Source of the DNA: Granulosicoccus sp.
Lineage (GTDB): Bacteria; Pseudomonadota; Gammaproteobacteria; Granulosicoccales; Granulosicoccaceae
Assembly: GCA_023301725.1 (NCBI GenBank)
Contig: JALZUD010000011.1
Span: forward strand, 1-56,560
Length of the DNA stretch: 56,560 nt
Direction: 5' to 3'
The position numbers were made by a program, and so were the translations under genes. The first letter of the stretch is position 1. Every line of letters begins with the position of its first letter. The notes under the pieces are model-generated. The model was not told the DNA's origin, did not search any database, and worked only from the letters and a program-made list of their open reading frames with translations. Shown here piece after piece: positions 36,102 to 44,197 of this stretch.

Positions 36102-37235
36102 TTAGCCTTTGGCGGTACGACGTTCTTTGTCAACATCGTAGAAAGGCATAGATGCTGTTTTGCAATCAATTGTACCGGTGCTGTTTTGAACTTGCATTGA
36201 CGTGCCGGGGGTTGTGCAGCTTACAGGCATGCGTGCAATGGCGACATTGTGCTTGTTTAGAGGGGAATACATGCCTATGGTGGCAACACCGACCTTCTTG
36301 CCATCAAGTAGCAACGGCGCCCCTTCTTCAGCAGCCTCTTTGCCCTCAAGGACAAGCCCATAGATTTTGAAACGCTCTTTTCCTTTAAGGCGATAATGTT
36401 CTTCGGCTCCACGGAATCCAGTCTTTCCTTCACTGACGGTAAAGTCCAAGCCCAGTTCCCATAGTGTATCTCCCGGACCTTCATTCTCAAAAGGATACAT
36501 CTCGGAATTATCATAAGGATAGAACAGCAAGTAGCTTTCGGCACGTAGCAGGTCTAAGGTGGTGAAGCGCGTAGGAATGATACCCATTGATGCGCCTTGC
36601 TCCACTATGGTGTCCCAAATGTTGGGCGCATCTTGTCCGCGGCAAAAAATCTCGTAGCCACGCTCACCGGTATAGCCTGTTCTGGAGATGGTGACTGGAT
36701 GGCCGAATAAACGCGTAGGCATATGGGCGAAATAATTTAATTGCCGAATGCCCTCTACATGCTTTTCAAGAAAATCCACAGCAAGTGGTCCTTGCAAGGA
36801 TATGTCGTGCAGGTTGTCATCAAAACGGATGGACACATCGCGTCCAATGGCTGCTCGAGTCAGTTGTTCGTGACCAGCGCCTGAGCCATGGACAACCATG
36901 AAAGAGTTGGCACCAGTGCGGTAGATAACGCAGTCATCCACAAATTTGCCGGCGTCATTAAGCATACAAGCGTAGGAGGCACGTCCGGGGCTGATTTTTT
37001 CAACGTTTCGGGTAGTGGCTCTATCGATGACATGAGAGGCATGAGCACCCGTGATGTGTACCTTTTTTAAGCCAGAGACATCCATAACGCCAGCTTTTGT
37101 ACGGATGGCAAGATACTCTTCTTCTTGATCTTTATCGTACGTCCAGGCTGTGCCCATGCCGCTCCAATCTTCAAGATTAGACCCGAGAGCACGATGCCGA
37201 TCGGCCAGTGCAGAAAAACGCCAGCTTGCTGTCAT
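36102..37235 (-). CDS. dmmD: GcvT-like tetrahydrofolate-dependent aminomethyltransferase (DmmD)
   Basis: The 377-aa protein is homologous to glycine-cleavage T protein. It has VMDVSGLKKVHITGAHASHVID, GRASYACMLNDAGKFVDDCVIYR, ISRTGYTGERGYEIFCRG, and LLRAESYLLFYPYDNSEMYPFE. T-protein folds bind THF and capture formaldehyde-level one-carbon units. In the dmmDABC arrangement it probably handles the formaldehyde released from dimethylamine, which is inference. It lies 83 nt downstream of gmaS on the same strand. Confidence 0.85.
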   Translation of the reverse strand: MTASWRFSALADRHRALGSNLEDWSGMGTAWTYDKDQEEEYLAIRTKAGVMDVSGLKKVHITGAHASHVIDRATTRNVEKISPGRASYACMLNDAGKFVDDCVIYRTGANSFMVVHGSGAGHEQLTRAAIGRDVSIRFDDNLHDISLQGPLAVDFLEKHVEGIRQLNYFAHMPTRLFGHPVTISRTGYTGERGYEIFCRGQDAPNIWDTIVEQGASMGIIPTRFTTLDLLRAESYLLFYPYDNSEMYPFENEGPGDTLWELGLDFTVSEGKTGFRGAEEHYRLKGKERFKIYGLVLEGKEAAEEGAPLLLDGKKVGVATIGMYSPLNKHNVAIARMPVSCTTPGTSMQVQNSTGTIDCKTASMPFYDVDKERRTAKG

Positions 37236-37318
37236 GGTGTAATACCTCTTCCGTTGTTTATAATGTCAGATTCAAACACAGATTTATATCTGCTCTGTTT
37301 AAATAACCCAGGGATAAG

Positions 37319-38629
37319 TTAGCAGTCTAGAGTGTTGTCTAGTTCCCATTGGCTAAGACTGCTGGAGTATTTGCTCCAATCATTTCGTTTGAGCTTGCAG
37401 TAGGATGCGCTAAATTCTGCGCCCATTGCTGATGTCAACGTGGTGTCCTTCTCGTACTGCCGAATGGCATCCAGTAAGTTCATTGGTAATTGCTTTAGGT
37501 CCGAACCTGCCAGCTCTGGATTCGCGTACATGTCATTGTCCAGTCGTTTGCCAGCGGGTATCTTGTTGTCAACACCGTCCATACCGGCAGCCAGAATCAC
37601 AGCCATTAACAAGTAAGGGTTGGCTGCGCCATCGGGTAGTCGCAACTCTATTCGCCCATCGTCGGGTATACGAATCATGTGAGTGCGGTTGTTTCCACCG
37701 AAGGTAATTGAGCTTGGCGCCCAAGTAGCACCAGATAAGGTGGGTGGTGCACTAATTCTCTTATATGAATTGACCGTAGGGTTGGTAATAGCTGCCAGAG
37801 CTTCGCCATGGTGTAGCAGTCCGCCGATGAAATGGTAGGCCTCATCTGAGAGCCCTAACTCCCCTTTGTCATCACCAAAGCGATTGGTCTTACTATCGTT
37901 GCTCCATACTGAGACATGTACATGGCAACCGTTGCCCGTTAGATGTGAGAACGGCTTGGGCATGAACGTAGCGCGTAGACCGTGCAGCTCGGCAATGGAT
38001 TTGACCATAAACTTGAAGAAGGCAAGCTGATCAGCTGTGGTCAGTGCATCGTTAAAATCCCAGTTAATTTCAAATTGTCCGTTGGCGTCTTCGTGATCAT
38101 TTTGGTAAGGCCCCCAGCCTAGTTCGATCATGGTGTCGCAAATCTGCGATACCACGTCGTATCGCCGCATAACGGCAGACTGATCGTAGCAAGGTTTTTC
38201 TTGTGTATCTCTTTCATCAGAGATAGTACTTCCATCGGGGGATATGAGATGAAACTCTGGCTCTACACCTGACTTCATCAACATGCCTTTGGCTTCAGAC
38301 TCAGCCATTAGCTTCTTCAAGACGTTGCGTGGCCCTTGCGCTACAGGTTCGCCGTTCATCCACGGATCACCAGCAACCCAGGCCACTTCTGGCTTCCAGG
38401 GTAGTTGGATAACTGAATTTACGTCAGGCATCACAAACATATCAGGATGTGCAGGAGTGAAATCTAGCCATGCAGCGAAGCCTGCAAAGCCCGCCCCACT
38501 TTTTTGCATGCCACCGGCTGCTGCTGCTGGTACCAATTTGGCGCGTTGTGTGCCGAATAGATCGGTGAAATTGAACAGGTAGTACTTGATGCCCTTTTCT
38601 TTGGCCAGTTCCGTCAGATTTTGTGTCAT
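37319..38629 (-). CDS. gmaS: Gamma-glutamylmethylamide synthetase (GlnT-type glutamine synthetase)
   Basis: The 436-aa protein is a glutamine-synthetase-family enzyme. The N-terminal block KYYLFNFTDLFGTQRAKLVP and GFAGFAAWLDFTPAHPDM are characteristic of GmaS, as is QLPWKPEVAWVAGDPW. GS catalytic motifs are present: VEPEFHLISP, GQFEINW, NGCHVHVSVW, and NNRTHMIRIPDDGRIELRLPD. It ligates methylamine to glutamate with ATP. The position between mgsC and dmmD strengthens the call over ordinary GlnA. Confidence 0.93.
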   Translation of the reverse strand: MTQNLTELAKEKGIKYYLFNFTDLFGTQRAKLVPAAAAGGMQKSGAGFAGFAAWLDFTPAHPDMFVMPDVNSVIQLPWKPEVAWVAGDPWMNGEPVAQGPRNVLKKLMAESEAKGMLMKSGVEPEFHLISPDGSTISDERDTQEKPCYDQSAVMRRYDVVSQICDTMIELGWGPYQNDHEDANGQFEINWDFNDALTTADQLAFFKFMVKSIAELHGLRATFMPKPFSHLTGNGCHVHVSVWSNDSKTNRFGDDKGELGLSDEAYHFIGGLLHHGEALAAITNPTVNSYKRISAPPTLSGATWAPSSITFGGNNRTHMIRIPDDGRIELRLPDGAANPYLLMAVILAAGMDGVDNKIPAGKRLDNDMYANPELAGSDLKQLPMNLLDAIRQYEKDTTLTSAMGAEFSASYCKLKRNDWSKYSSSLSQWELDNTLDC

Positions 38630-38730
38630 GACCTGATGTATCTCCTCATTCTATTCTTTGCTGTATTTTCAGTCGGTTAAAACGTTGTTACGACCACTGC
38701 ATAATTACCACAATTTTTTTGCTTGTTGTA

Positions 38731-40056
38731 TCAGTAACCTTGCCCTGGCACCCAGCTGGTTCCTGCCAACGGCACCTGCGCCATCGCAGCGGCTTCCACT
38801 GTCAGTGCACAGAGATCTTCTGGTTCAAGGTTGTGTACATGATTCTTACCACACGCTCTTGCTATGGTTTGTGCTTCTAGGGTCATTACCTTGAGATAAT
38901 TTGCCAATCTTTGACCTGCCATTACTGGATCTAGGCGACTCGCCAGTTCAGGATCTTGAGTGGTAATTCCAGCAGGATCACGGCCCAAATGCCATGCATC
39001 GTAAGATCCTGCAGTAGTGCCAAGCTTGCGATATTCATCTTCATAATAGGGGTCGTTGTCACCCATAGCGATGAGCGCTGCTGATCCAATAGATACAGCA
39101 TCTGCGCCCAGAGCCATAGCCTTTGCTACATCGGCTCCATTTCTGATACCTCCTGAAACGATGATCTGTACCTTGCGATGCATGTCTAGCTCTTGTAGCG
39201 CTTTAACGGCTGGTCTTATGCAAGCTAGGGTGGGCTGACCTACGTGTTCAATGAATACGTTCTGGGTGGCAGCTGTGCCACCTTGCATCCCATCTAGAAC
39301 AATAACATCAGCGCCAGATTTCACCGCAAGTGCCGTGTCGTAGTAGGGTCTGGAGCCACCAATTTTCACGAAAATAGGTTTCTCCCAATTGGTGATCTCG
39401 CGTAGTTCAAGAATTTTTATTTCCAGATCATCAGGGCCTGTCCAGTCAGGATGGCGACACGCTGAGCGTTGATCGATACCTTTGGGCAGTGATCGCATTG
39501 CCGCTACCCGATCGTTAATTTTCTGGCCGAGTAGCATGCCGCCGCCGCCGGGTTTGGCACCTTGACCAATCACTATTTCAATAGCATCAGCTTTACGCAA
39601 ATCGTCAGGATTCATGCCGTAGCGAGAGGGAAGGTATTGGTACACCAACAGCTTCGAATGCCCACGTTCTTCGGGTGTCATTCCACCATCGCCTGTTGTT
39701 GTTGAAGTGCCGGCAAGGTTTGCTCCACGTCCTAGTGCCTCTTTGGCCTGTCCTGATAGAGAGCCAAAGCTCATGCCTGCAATGGTGATGGGGATTTTTA
39801 ACTGTAGTGGCTTGGATGCATAGCGATCGCCTAGAGTAACCTCGGTACCACAACGCTCACGGTAGCCCTCTAATGGGTAGCGTGAAATGGATGCACCAAG
39901 AAACAGTAGGTCGTCGAAATGTGGGAGCGAGCGCTTCGCGCCTGATCCTCTGATGTCATAAATCCCGGTGCTGGCAGCTCGGCGAATCTCCGACATGGTG
40001 TAGTCGTCGAAGGTGGCTGATGGTCTGGGCAAGGCTTGTGTAATTTTATCGTCCAT
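38731..40056 (-). CDS. mgsC: N-methylglutamate synthase, FMN-binding (GltB-like) subunit
   Basis: The 441-aa protein has the glutamate-synthase central FMN domain: ITIAGMSFGSLSGQAKEALGRGA, GGSRPYYDTALAVKSGADVIVLDGMQGGTAA and IVSGGIRNGADVAKAMALGADAVSIGSAALIAMG, plus a C-terminal Cys-containing part (RDPAGITTQDPELASRLD). It catalyses the synthase reaction converting gamma-glutamylmethylamide to N-methylglutamate. It is followed by gmaS (101-nt gap). Confidence 0.92.
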   Translation of the reverse strand: MDDKITQALPRPSATFDDYTMSEIRRAASTGIYDIRGSGAKRSLPHFDDLLFLGASISRYPLEGYRERCGTEVTLGDRYASKPLQLKIPITIAGMSFGSLSGQAKEALGRGANLAGTSTTTGDGGMTPEERGHSKLLVYQYLPSRYGMNPDDLRKADAIEIVIGQGAKPGGGGMLLGQKINDRVAAMRSLPKGIDQRSACRHPDWTGPDDLEIKILELREITNWEKPIFVKIGGSRPYYDTALAVKSGADVIVLDGMQGGTAATQNVFIEHVGQPTLACIRPAVKALQELDMHRKVQIIVSGGIRNGADVAKAMALGADAVSIGSAALIAMGDNDPYYEDEYRKLGTTAGSYDAWHLGRDPAGITTQDPELASRLDPVMAGQRLANYLKVMTLEAQTIARACGKNHVHNLEPEDLCALTVEAAAMAQVPLAGTSWVPGQGY

Positions 40057-40174
40057 ATTTATATTTGTGTGTTCTAGCCGTTATCCGAAATGCGCGATCG
40101 CAAAGTCGCCAGGGAAAGTTTGCAAGTTAAGTCAAGTCAAGCCGGTAATCAACTAAGTCGACTCACCAATGTGT

Positions 40175-40858
40175 CTAGTATGCGTCTGCTTTATCGATAT
40201 CGAAGTTGTATAGTTTTCTGGCAGAGCCGTAACGCCGAAATGAATGTGCATCTTTGTTAATACCCGCTTTCTCAAGCAAACCGGCCAGCGTGTTGATGTG
40301 ATCTTCGGTCATGTCCTTCTCGATGCAATCTGCGCCCAAGCTCTCTATAGCGCCTGCCACATAGAGTTTGGCCTCGTAGATAGAATCTCCCAACGCCTCA
40401 CCTGCATCGCCACAAATGACCAGATGTCCCAACTGTGCCATGAAGCCTGTCATGTGCCCCACCGACCCACCAACAACGATGTCAATGCCCTTCATAGAGA
40501 TTCCACAACGAGAAGAGGCATCTCCTTCTATAACCAGTAAGCCGCCGTGACCTGTAGCTCCAGCTGCCTGACTGGCGTTGCCCTTGACCCGTACTAGACC
40601 GCTCATCATATTTTCAGCCACGCCCACGCCAGCATGGCCATTGATAGTGACTGTCGCTTGTTGATTCATACCCGCACAGTAGAATCCAGCATGCCCGTCC
40701 ACCGTGACGTCAATTGGTACCGTGAGTCCACAGGCTATGGCGTGTTGTCCCATTGGATGGGTGATGGTCCATTCCCGTTCGTTTGTCTGGGCCTCCAGAG
40801 ATTGGAGTTTTTGGTTTATTGCGCGCAAACCCAGTGTTTTTAGATCGAGTGAGTTCAC
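40175..40858 (-). CDS. mgsB: N-methylglutamate synthase, GXGXG (GltB C-terminal-like) subunit
   Basis: The 227-aa protein is a right-handed beta-helix of the glutamate-synthase C-terminal domain. Repeats include DGHAGFYCAGM, NGHAGVGVAENM, GHGGLLVIEGDASSRCGISMKG and GHLVICGDAGEALGDSIYEAKLYVAGA. It is a structural subunit of the synthase. The start overlaps the mgsA stop by 4 nt, and mgsC follows after 118 nt. Confidence 0.92.
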   Translation of the reverse strand: MNSLDLKTLGLRAINQKLQSLEAQTNEREWTITHPMGQHAIACGLTVPIDVTVDGHAGFYCAGMNQQATVTINGHAGVGVAENMMSGLVRVKGNASQAAGATGHGGLLVIEGDASSRCGISMKGIDIVVGGSVGHMTGFMAQLGHLVICGDAGEALGDSIYEAKLYVAGAIESLGADCIEKDMTEDHINTLAGLLEKAGINKDAHSFRRYGSARKLYNFDIDKADAY

Positions 40859-41823
40859 AGTGAAGCTCCTGCAACTGCGGGCTCGACGGAGGACAGGATG
40901 GGTGTTTCCATCTGAGCCTTCACCGATTCATTCCCCCAGGCATAAACCGTAGCGGGCTTTGGTTCCCAGATGCGTGCTGTATCAGCGCCTGGTAAGGTTG
41001 CGATAGATCTGAACTCTGTTGCCATTGCCACCCAATCATCGGTCTCTGCCATAACGGCATGTTTGCACGCAATAGGGTCGCGCACCACCGCGAATCCGTC
41101 GCTGGTACCGATGCAAAACGTGAAAAAGCCGTCGAGATCTTTTAAGGCATCTTCTAGCGCTTGTTTTAATGGAATGCCTTGACGCAGCTTCCATGTGAGA
41201 TAGGCAGCCGCCACCTCGCTGTCATTCTCGCTACCAAAGCTGACGCCTTTGCGTTTCAGCTCTTCGCGCAAGCGGTTGTGATTAGATAGCGATCCATTGT
41301 GTACCAGACACAAATCAGCACCAGTAGCAAAAGGGTGAGAGCCCGCTGATGTGACTGCACTCTCTGTCGCCATGCGCGTATGACCAATCATGTGCTGGCC
41401 TGATGCGCCTTCCAGGTCAAAGCGTGCATAAACGTCTTCGGGCAGGCCGGTTTCTTTATAAATTTCTACGCTCTCTCCGCTGCCAACCAAGCGAACTGTT
41501 GCATCGTAAGTCGAAAGCCAATGCTTCACATGACTCTCATCGCCATCACTGATGAGCAGGGCATGTGTGTCGATTCGCGTGATAGAGCTTGTCGCTTTCA
41601 GTTCAGCATCAAGCGCCTCTGCTAAAGATTTCCAGTCGTAATCGACCGAGTCGTGAGCCAGAGAAAACTTGGTATTGCCAGCAGCAACGCGATTTCTATA
41701 GATGGCTATACCTGCCGAATCAGGACCACGACTGGTCATTTCGATAAGCATGGGTTTGAACAATTTGCCCAAAGATGAAAACAAATCTGGATTTTTCAGG
41801 TACAGCCCGGCAATTCCACACAT
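40855..41823 (-). CDS. mgsA: N-methylglutamate synthase, glutamine-amidotransferase-like subunit
   Basis: The 322-aa class II amidotransferase begins MCGIAGLY, so Cys2 is the catalytic nucleophile after Met removal. RMATESAVTSAGSHPF, CLVHNGSLSNHNRLR and ENDSEVAAAYL are further family blocks. It hydrolyses gamma-glutamylmethylamide, delivering methylamine to MgsC. It heads the minus-strand run mgsA-mgsB-mgsC-gmaS-dmmD-dmmA-dmmB-dmmC, divergent from tmoX. Confidence 0.92.
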   Translation of the reverse strand: MCGIAGLYLKNPDLFSSLGKLFKPMLIEMTSRGPDSAGIAIYRNRVAAGNTKFSLAHDSVDYDWKSLAEALDAELKATSSITRIDTHALLISDGDESHVKHWLSTYDATVRLVGSGESVEIYKETGLPEDVYARFDLEGASGQHMIGHTRMATESAVTSAGSHPFATGADLCLVHNGSLSNHNRLREELKRKGVSFGSENDSEVAAAYLTWKLRQGIPLKQALEDALKDLDGFFTFCIGTSDGFAVVRDPIACKHAVMAETDDWVAMATEFRSIATLPGADTARIWEPKPATVYAWGNESVKAQMETPILSSVEPAVAGASL

Positions 41824-41900
41824 GGCGATAGATAGCAGCTAGTCAATATAGTCTGCAGACCCTATCATTTGCCAGTTCGATTTTCAACACAGGAATTAGA

Positions 41901-41917
41901 TTTTCATTTTATGAAAA
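41901..41917. promoter_or_regulatory. Palindromic candidate operator in the mgsA/tmoX divergent region
   Basis: The 17-bp sequence TTTTCATTTTATGAAAA is a 7-bp perfect inverted repeat with a 3-nt centre. It lies 78 nt upstream of the mgsA start and about 180 nt upstream of tmoX. AT-rich palindromes of this size are typical XRE-dimer sites. It is a candidate site for the XRE-cupin regulator at 32589; this is inference. Confidence 0.45.
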
Positions 41918-42095
41918 ACTGGTGTACAGTTTGCTAAGCGCGTCCGGGTTATGTCTTGTGCCGTGGTGGAACACTACTGCCTCAGACCTCAATTTTTTAG
42001 TATTCGATGGAAGCACCCACTTAAGAGGGGCCCGTCATTCGGATGAGCTTATGTTTATCGAATAACCGACCCAATTGAGAATGGAGAAACACACC

Positions 42096-43064
42096 GTGAA
42101 AAACAGAATAATGACATTGACCGTTGCAGCAATCGCTGCAGCTTCACTAACTCCCATGTATGCCATGGCAGCAGAATCGGAAGACCCAATTCAGGTCATT
42201 GATAACAATTGGTCAAGTCAGAAGGTTCTGGCACGCGTAGCCAAGCTCATGCTCGATGAGATTGGCTACAACACCGAATTAGTGACATTGGATACCCAGA
42301 GCCAATTTGCCGCTATGGGCACAGGCGATGCGCACCTGCAGATGGAAGTCTGGGAAGGCTCGATGAATGCCAGCTTTATGAAAGAGGTTGAAGCTGGACG
42401 TATGGTTGATGGTGGAAGCCACCAGGCAACAACTCGAGAAGAGTGGTGGTATCCCGATTATGTAGAAGAGCTTTGCCCAGGTCTTCCTGACTACAAAGCA
42501 CTCAATGATTGCGCTGAATTGCTGTCAACGCCTGAAACATCCCCCAGCGCGCGGTATTTGTCTGGTCCAGCTGAGTGGCATCCTGAAGATGTAGAGCGGA
42601 TTGAGGCGCTGGAACTGGATGTTGTCATTGTCAATGCGGGGTCGGCTGATGCATTGTTCGGTGAGTTGAAATCTGCCGCGGCACGCAAAGAGCCCATCAT
42701 TTTATTCAACTGGGCTCCGAACTGGGTAGGTGCAGCTTATCCTGGAAAATTTATTGAATTTCCAACACGTGATGCGGAAAACAAATGTGTTACCGACCCT
42801 TCTTGGGGGATCAATCCTGATATGGCTAATGACTGTGGAGCAGCTGTTGGCGGTTATCTGAAAAAGGGCTTATGGTCAGGGTTTGCGGCTAAATACCCTT
42901 GTGCAAATGATTTAATTTCCAACATGGATTTTACCGGCCCTATGATTGACGCGGCAGCCGCTATGGTTGATGTTGACGGCTTGGATCATGATGCCGCCGC
43001 CGCCAAATGGATTGAAAGCAATCAAGCAGTAGCTGATGGCTGGATTCCAGAGTGTGCTGCTTAA
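42096..43064 (+). CDS. tmoX: TMAO ABC transporter, substrate-binding protein
   Basis: The GTG at 42096 is preferred: GGAG lies 9 nt upstream and the basic signal-peptide N-terminus starts here; a TTG at 42075 and an ATG at 42081 are alternatives. The signal peptide ends near AMAA-ES. The mature part is an OpuAC-type (glycine-betaine/choline) binding protein with aromatic residues at likely ligand sites (NNW, EVWEGS, EEWWYPDY, NWAPNW). TmoX binds trimethylamine-N-oxide with high affinity. The context with tmoW, tmoV and tdm supports TMAO rather than betaine. Confidence 0.88.
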   Translation: MKNRIMTLTVAAIAAASLTPMYAMAAESEDPIQVIDNNWSSQKVLARVAKLMLDEIGYNTELVTLDTQSQFAAMGTGDAHLQMEVWEGSMNASFMKEVEAGRMVDGGSHQATTREEWWYPDYVEELCPGLPDYKALNDCAELLSTPETSPSARYLSGPAEWHPEDVERIEALELDVVIVNAGSADALFGELKSAAARKEPIILFNWAPNWVGAAYPGKFIEFPTRDAENKCVTDPSWGINPDMANDCGAAVGGYLKKGLWSGFAAKYPCANDLISNMDFTGPMIDAAAAMVDVDGLDHDAAAAKWIESNQAVADGWIPECAA

Positions 43065-43162
43065 ATCAGTTGCCTAGTGTTTCTAACTAGTACCGCGGCA
43101 CATGGGCCACTAATAAAGATCGGCCCATGTGTCAATAACTCCAGTTCACTGCTACAAGCCAC

Positions 43163-44197
43163 ATGAGAAAAGACGCAAACGACAATAACGTAAAAATTTC
43201 ATGTAGGCATGTGTGGCAGCTGTTTGGCAAAGGTGCTAACCAGTTACTTAAGAAGCACAATAATCGACCCACTATGGAGCAAATCGATGCTGCTGGTTTG
43301 ATTGGAGCAGTAAGAGATGTCAGCCTAGATGTTCATCAGAATGAAATATTGATGATCATGGGCCTCAGTGGCTCCGGAAAATCCACCATGCTACGTTGCA
43401 TAACACAGCTGCTGAAGCCGACGGCTGGTGAGGTGTTTTTTAACGGTGCAGACATCACCAAGATCAAAGCTCGCGAACTAGGCGAACTGCGACGTCACAA
43501 AATGGGTATGGTGTTCCAGCATTTTGGCTTGCTACCTCACCGTACAGTGCTTGAAAACATTGCCTTTCCTTTAGAGATACAAGGCAAGGACAGCGAAACG
43601 CGAATCGCCAAGGCACGTGAGCTGATTGAATTGGTTGGTTTGTCAGGCAGAGAAAGCTATTTTCCAAGAGAGATGTCGGGTGGACAGCAACAACGAGTAG
43701 GTATTGCTCGTAGCCTGGCGGTCGAACCTGAAGTCTGGTTCCTAGATGAGCCTTTTTCTGCGCTGGATCCGTTAATTCGCCGGGAAATGCAGGATGAATT
43801 TATGCGCTTGCAATCGAAACTGAATAAGTCAATTGTGTTTGTGACTCATGACTTTGATGAGGCAGTGCGACTAGGTGATCGCATAGCCATTATGAAAGAT
43901 GGGCAACTGGTGCAAATAGGAACTCCAGAAGAGCTTGTCACCAATCCAGCCACTGACTACGTGAAGGCGTTTGTGGAGAATGCTCCAAAAGCCAAATTGA
44001 TTAGCGTTGGCAGAATCATGAGCGATGCGGGAACAGTAGATACAAGTCAGGAACCTGTAATGGCTAATGCTGTTTTAGAGGATGTGGCCAAGCGCATCAT
44101 GATGAGTGAAAAACCTTTGCCTGTGACAGACAAAGAGGGTGTGCTACTTGGTTCGATTGACAGAGAAAAACTAGTTAGCGTTCTGTTTACCGACTGA
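43163..44197 (+). CDS. tmoW: TMAO ABC transporter, ATP-binding protein
   Basis: The 344-aa protein has a 60-residue N-terminal extension, then Walker A (GLSGSGKST), signature MSGGQQQRVG, Walker B (VWFLDEPFSALD) and switch His (FVTHDFDEA), followed by a C-terminal CBS-like remnant. It is of the ProV/OpuAA type used in quaternary-amine transporters. It starts 98 nt after tmoX and its stop overlaps tmoV by one base. Confidence 0.92.
   Translation: MRKDANDNNVKISCRHVWQLFGKGANQLLKKHNNRPTMEQIDAAGLIGAVRDVSLDVHQNEILMIMGLSGSGKSTMLRCITQLLKPTAGEVFFNGADITKIKARELGELRRHKMGMVFQHFGLLPHRTVLENIAFPLEIQGKDSETRIAKARELIELVGLSGRESYFPREMSGGQQQRVGIARSLAVEPEVWFLDEPFSALDPLIRREMQDEFMRLQSKLNKSIVFVTHDFDEAVRLGDRIAIMKDGQLVQIGTPEELVTNPATDYVKAFVENAPKAKLISVGRIMSDAGTVDTSQEPVMANAVLEDVAKRIMMSEKPLPVTDKEGVLLGSIDREKLVSVLFTD

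Noticed and set aside
37319..38629. Ordinary glutamine synthetase (GlnA)
   Set aside because: N-terminal blocks and the mgs/dmm neighbourhood match gamma-glutamylmethylamide synthetase instead.
38731..41823. Assimilatory glutamate synthase split into three genes
   Set aside because: The three-subunit arrangement next to gmaS is that of N-methylglutamate synthase; true GltB is a single large protein with GltD.
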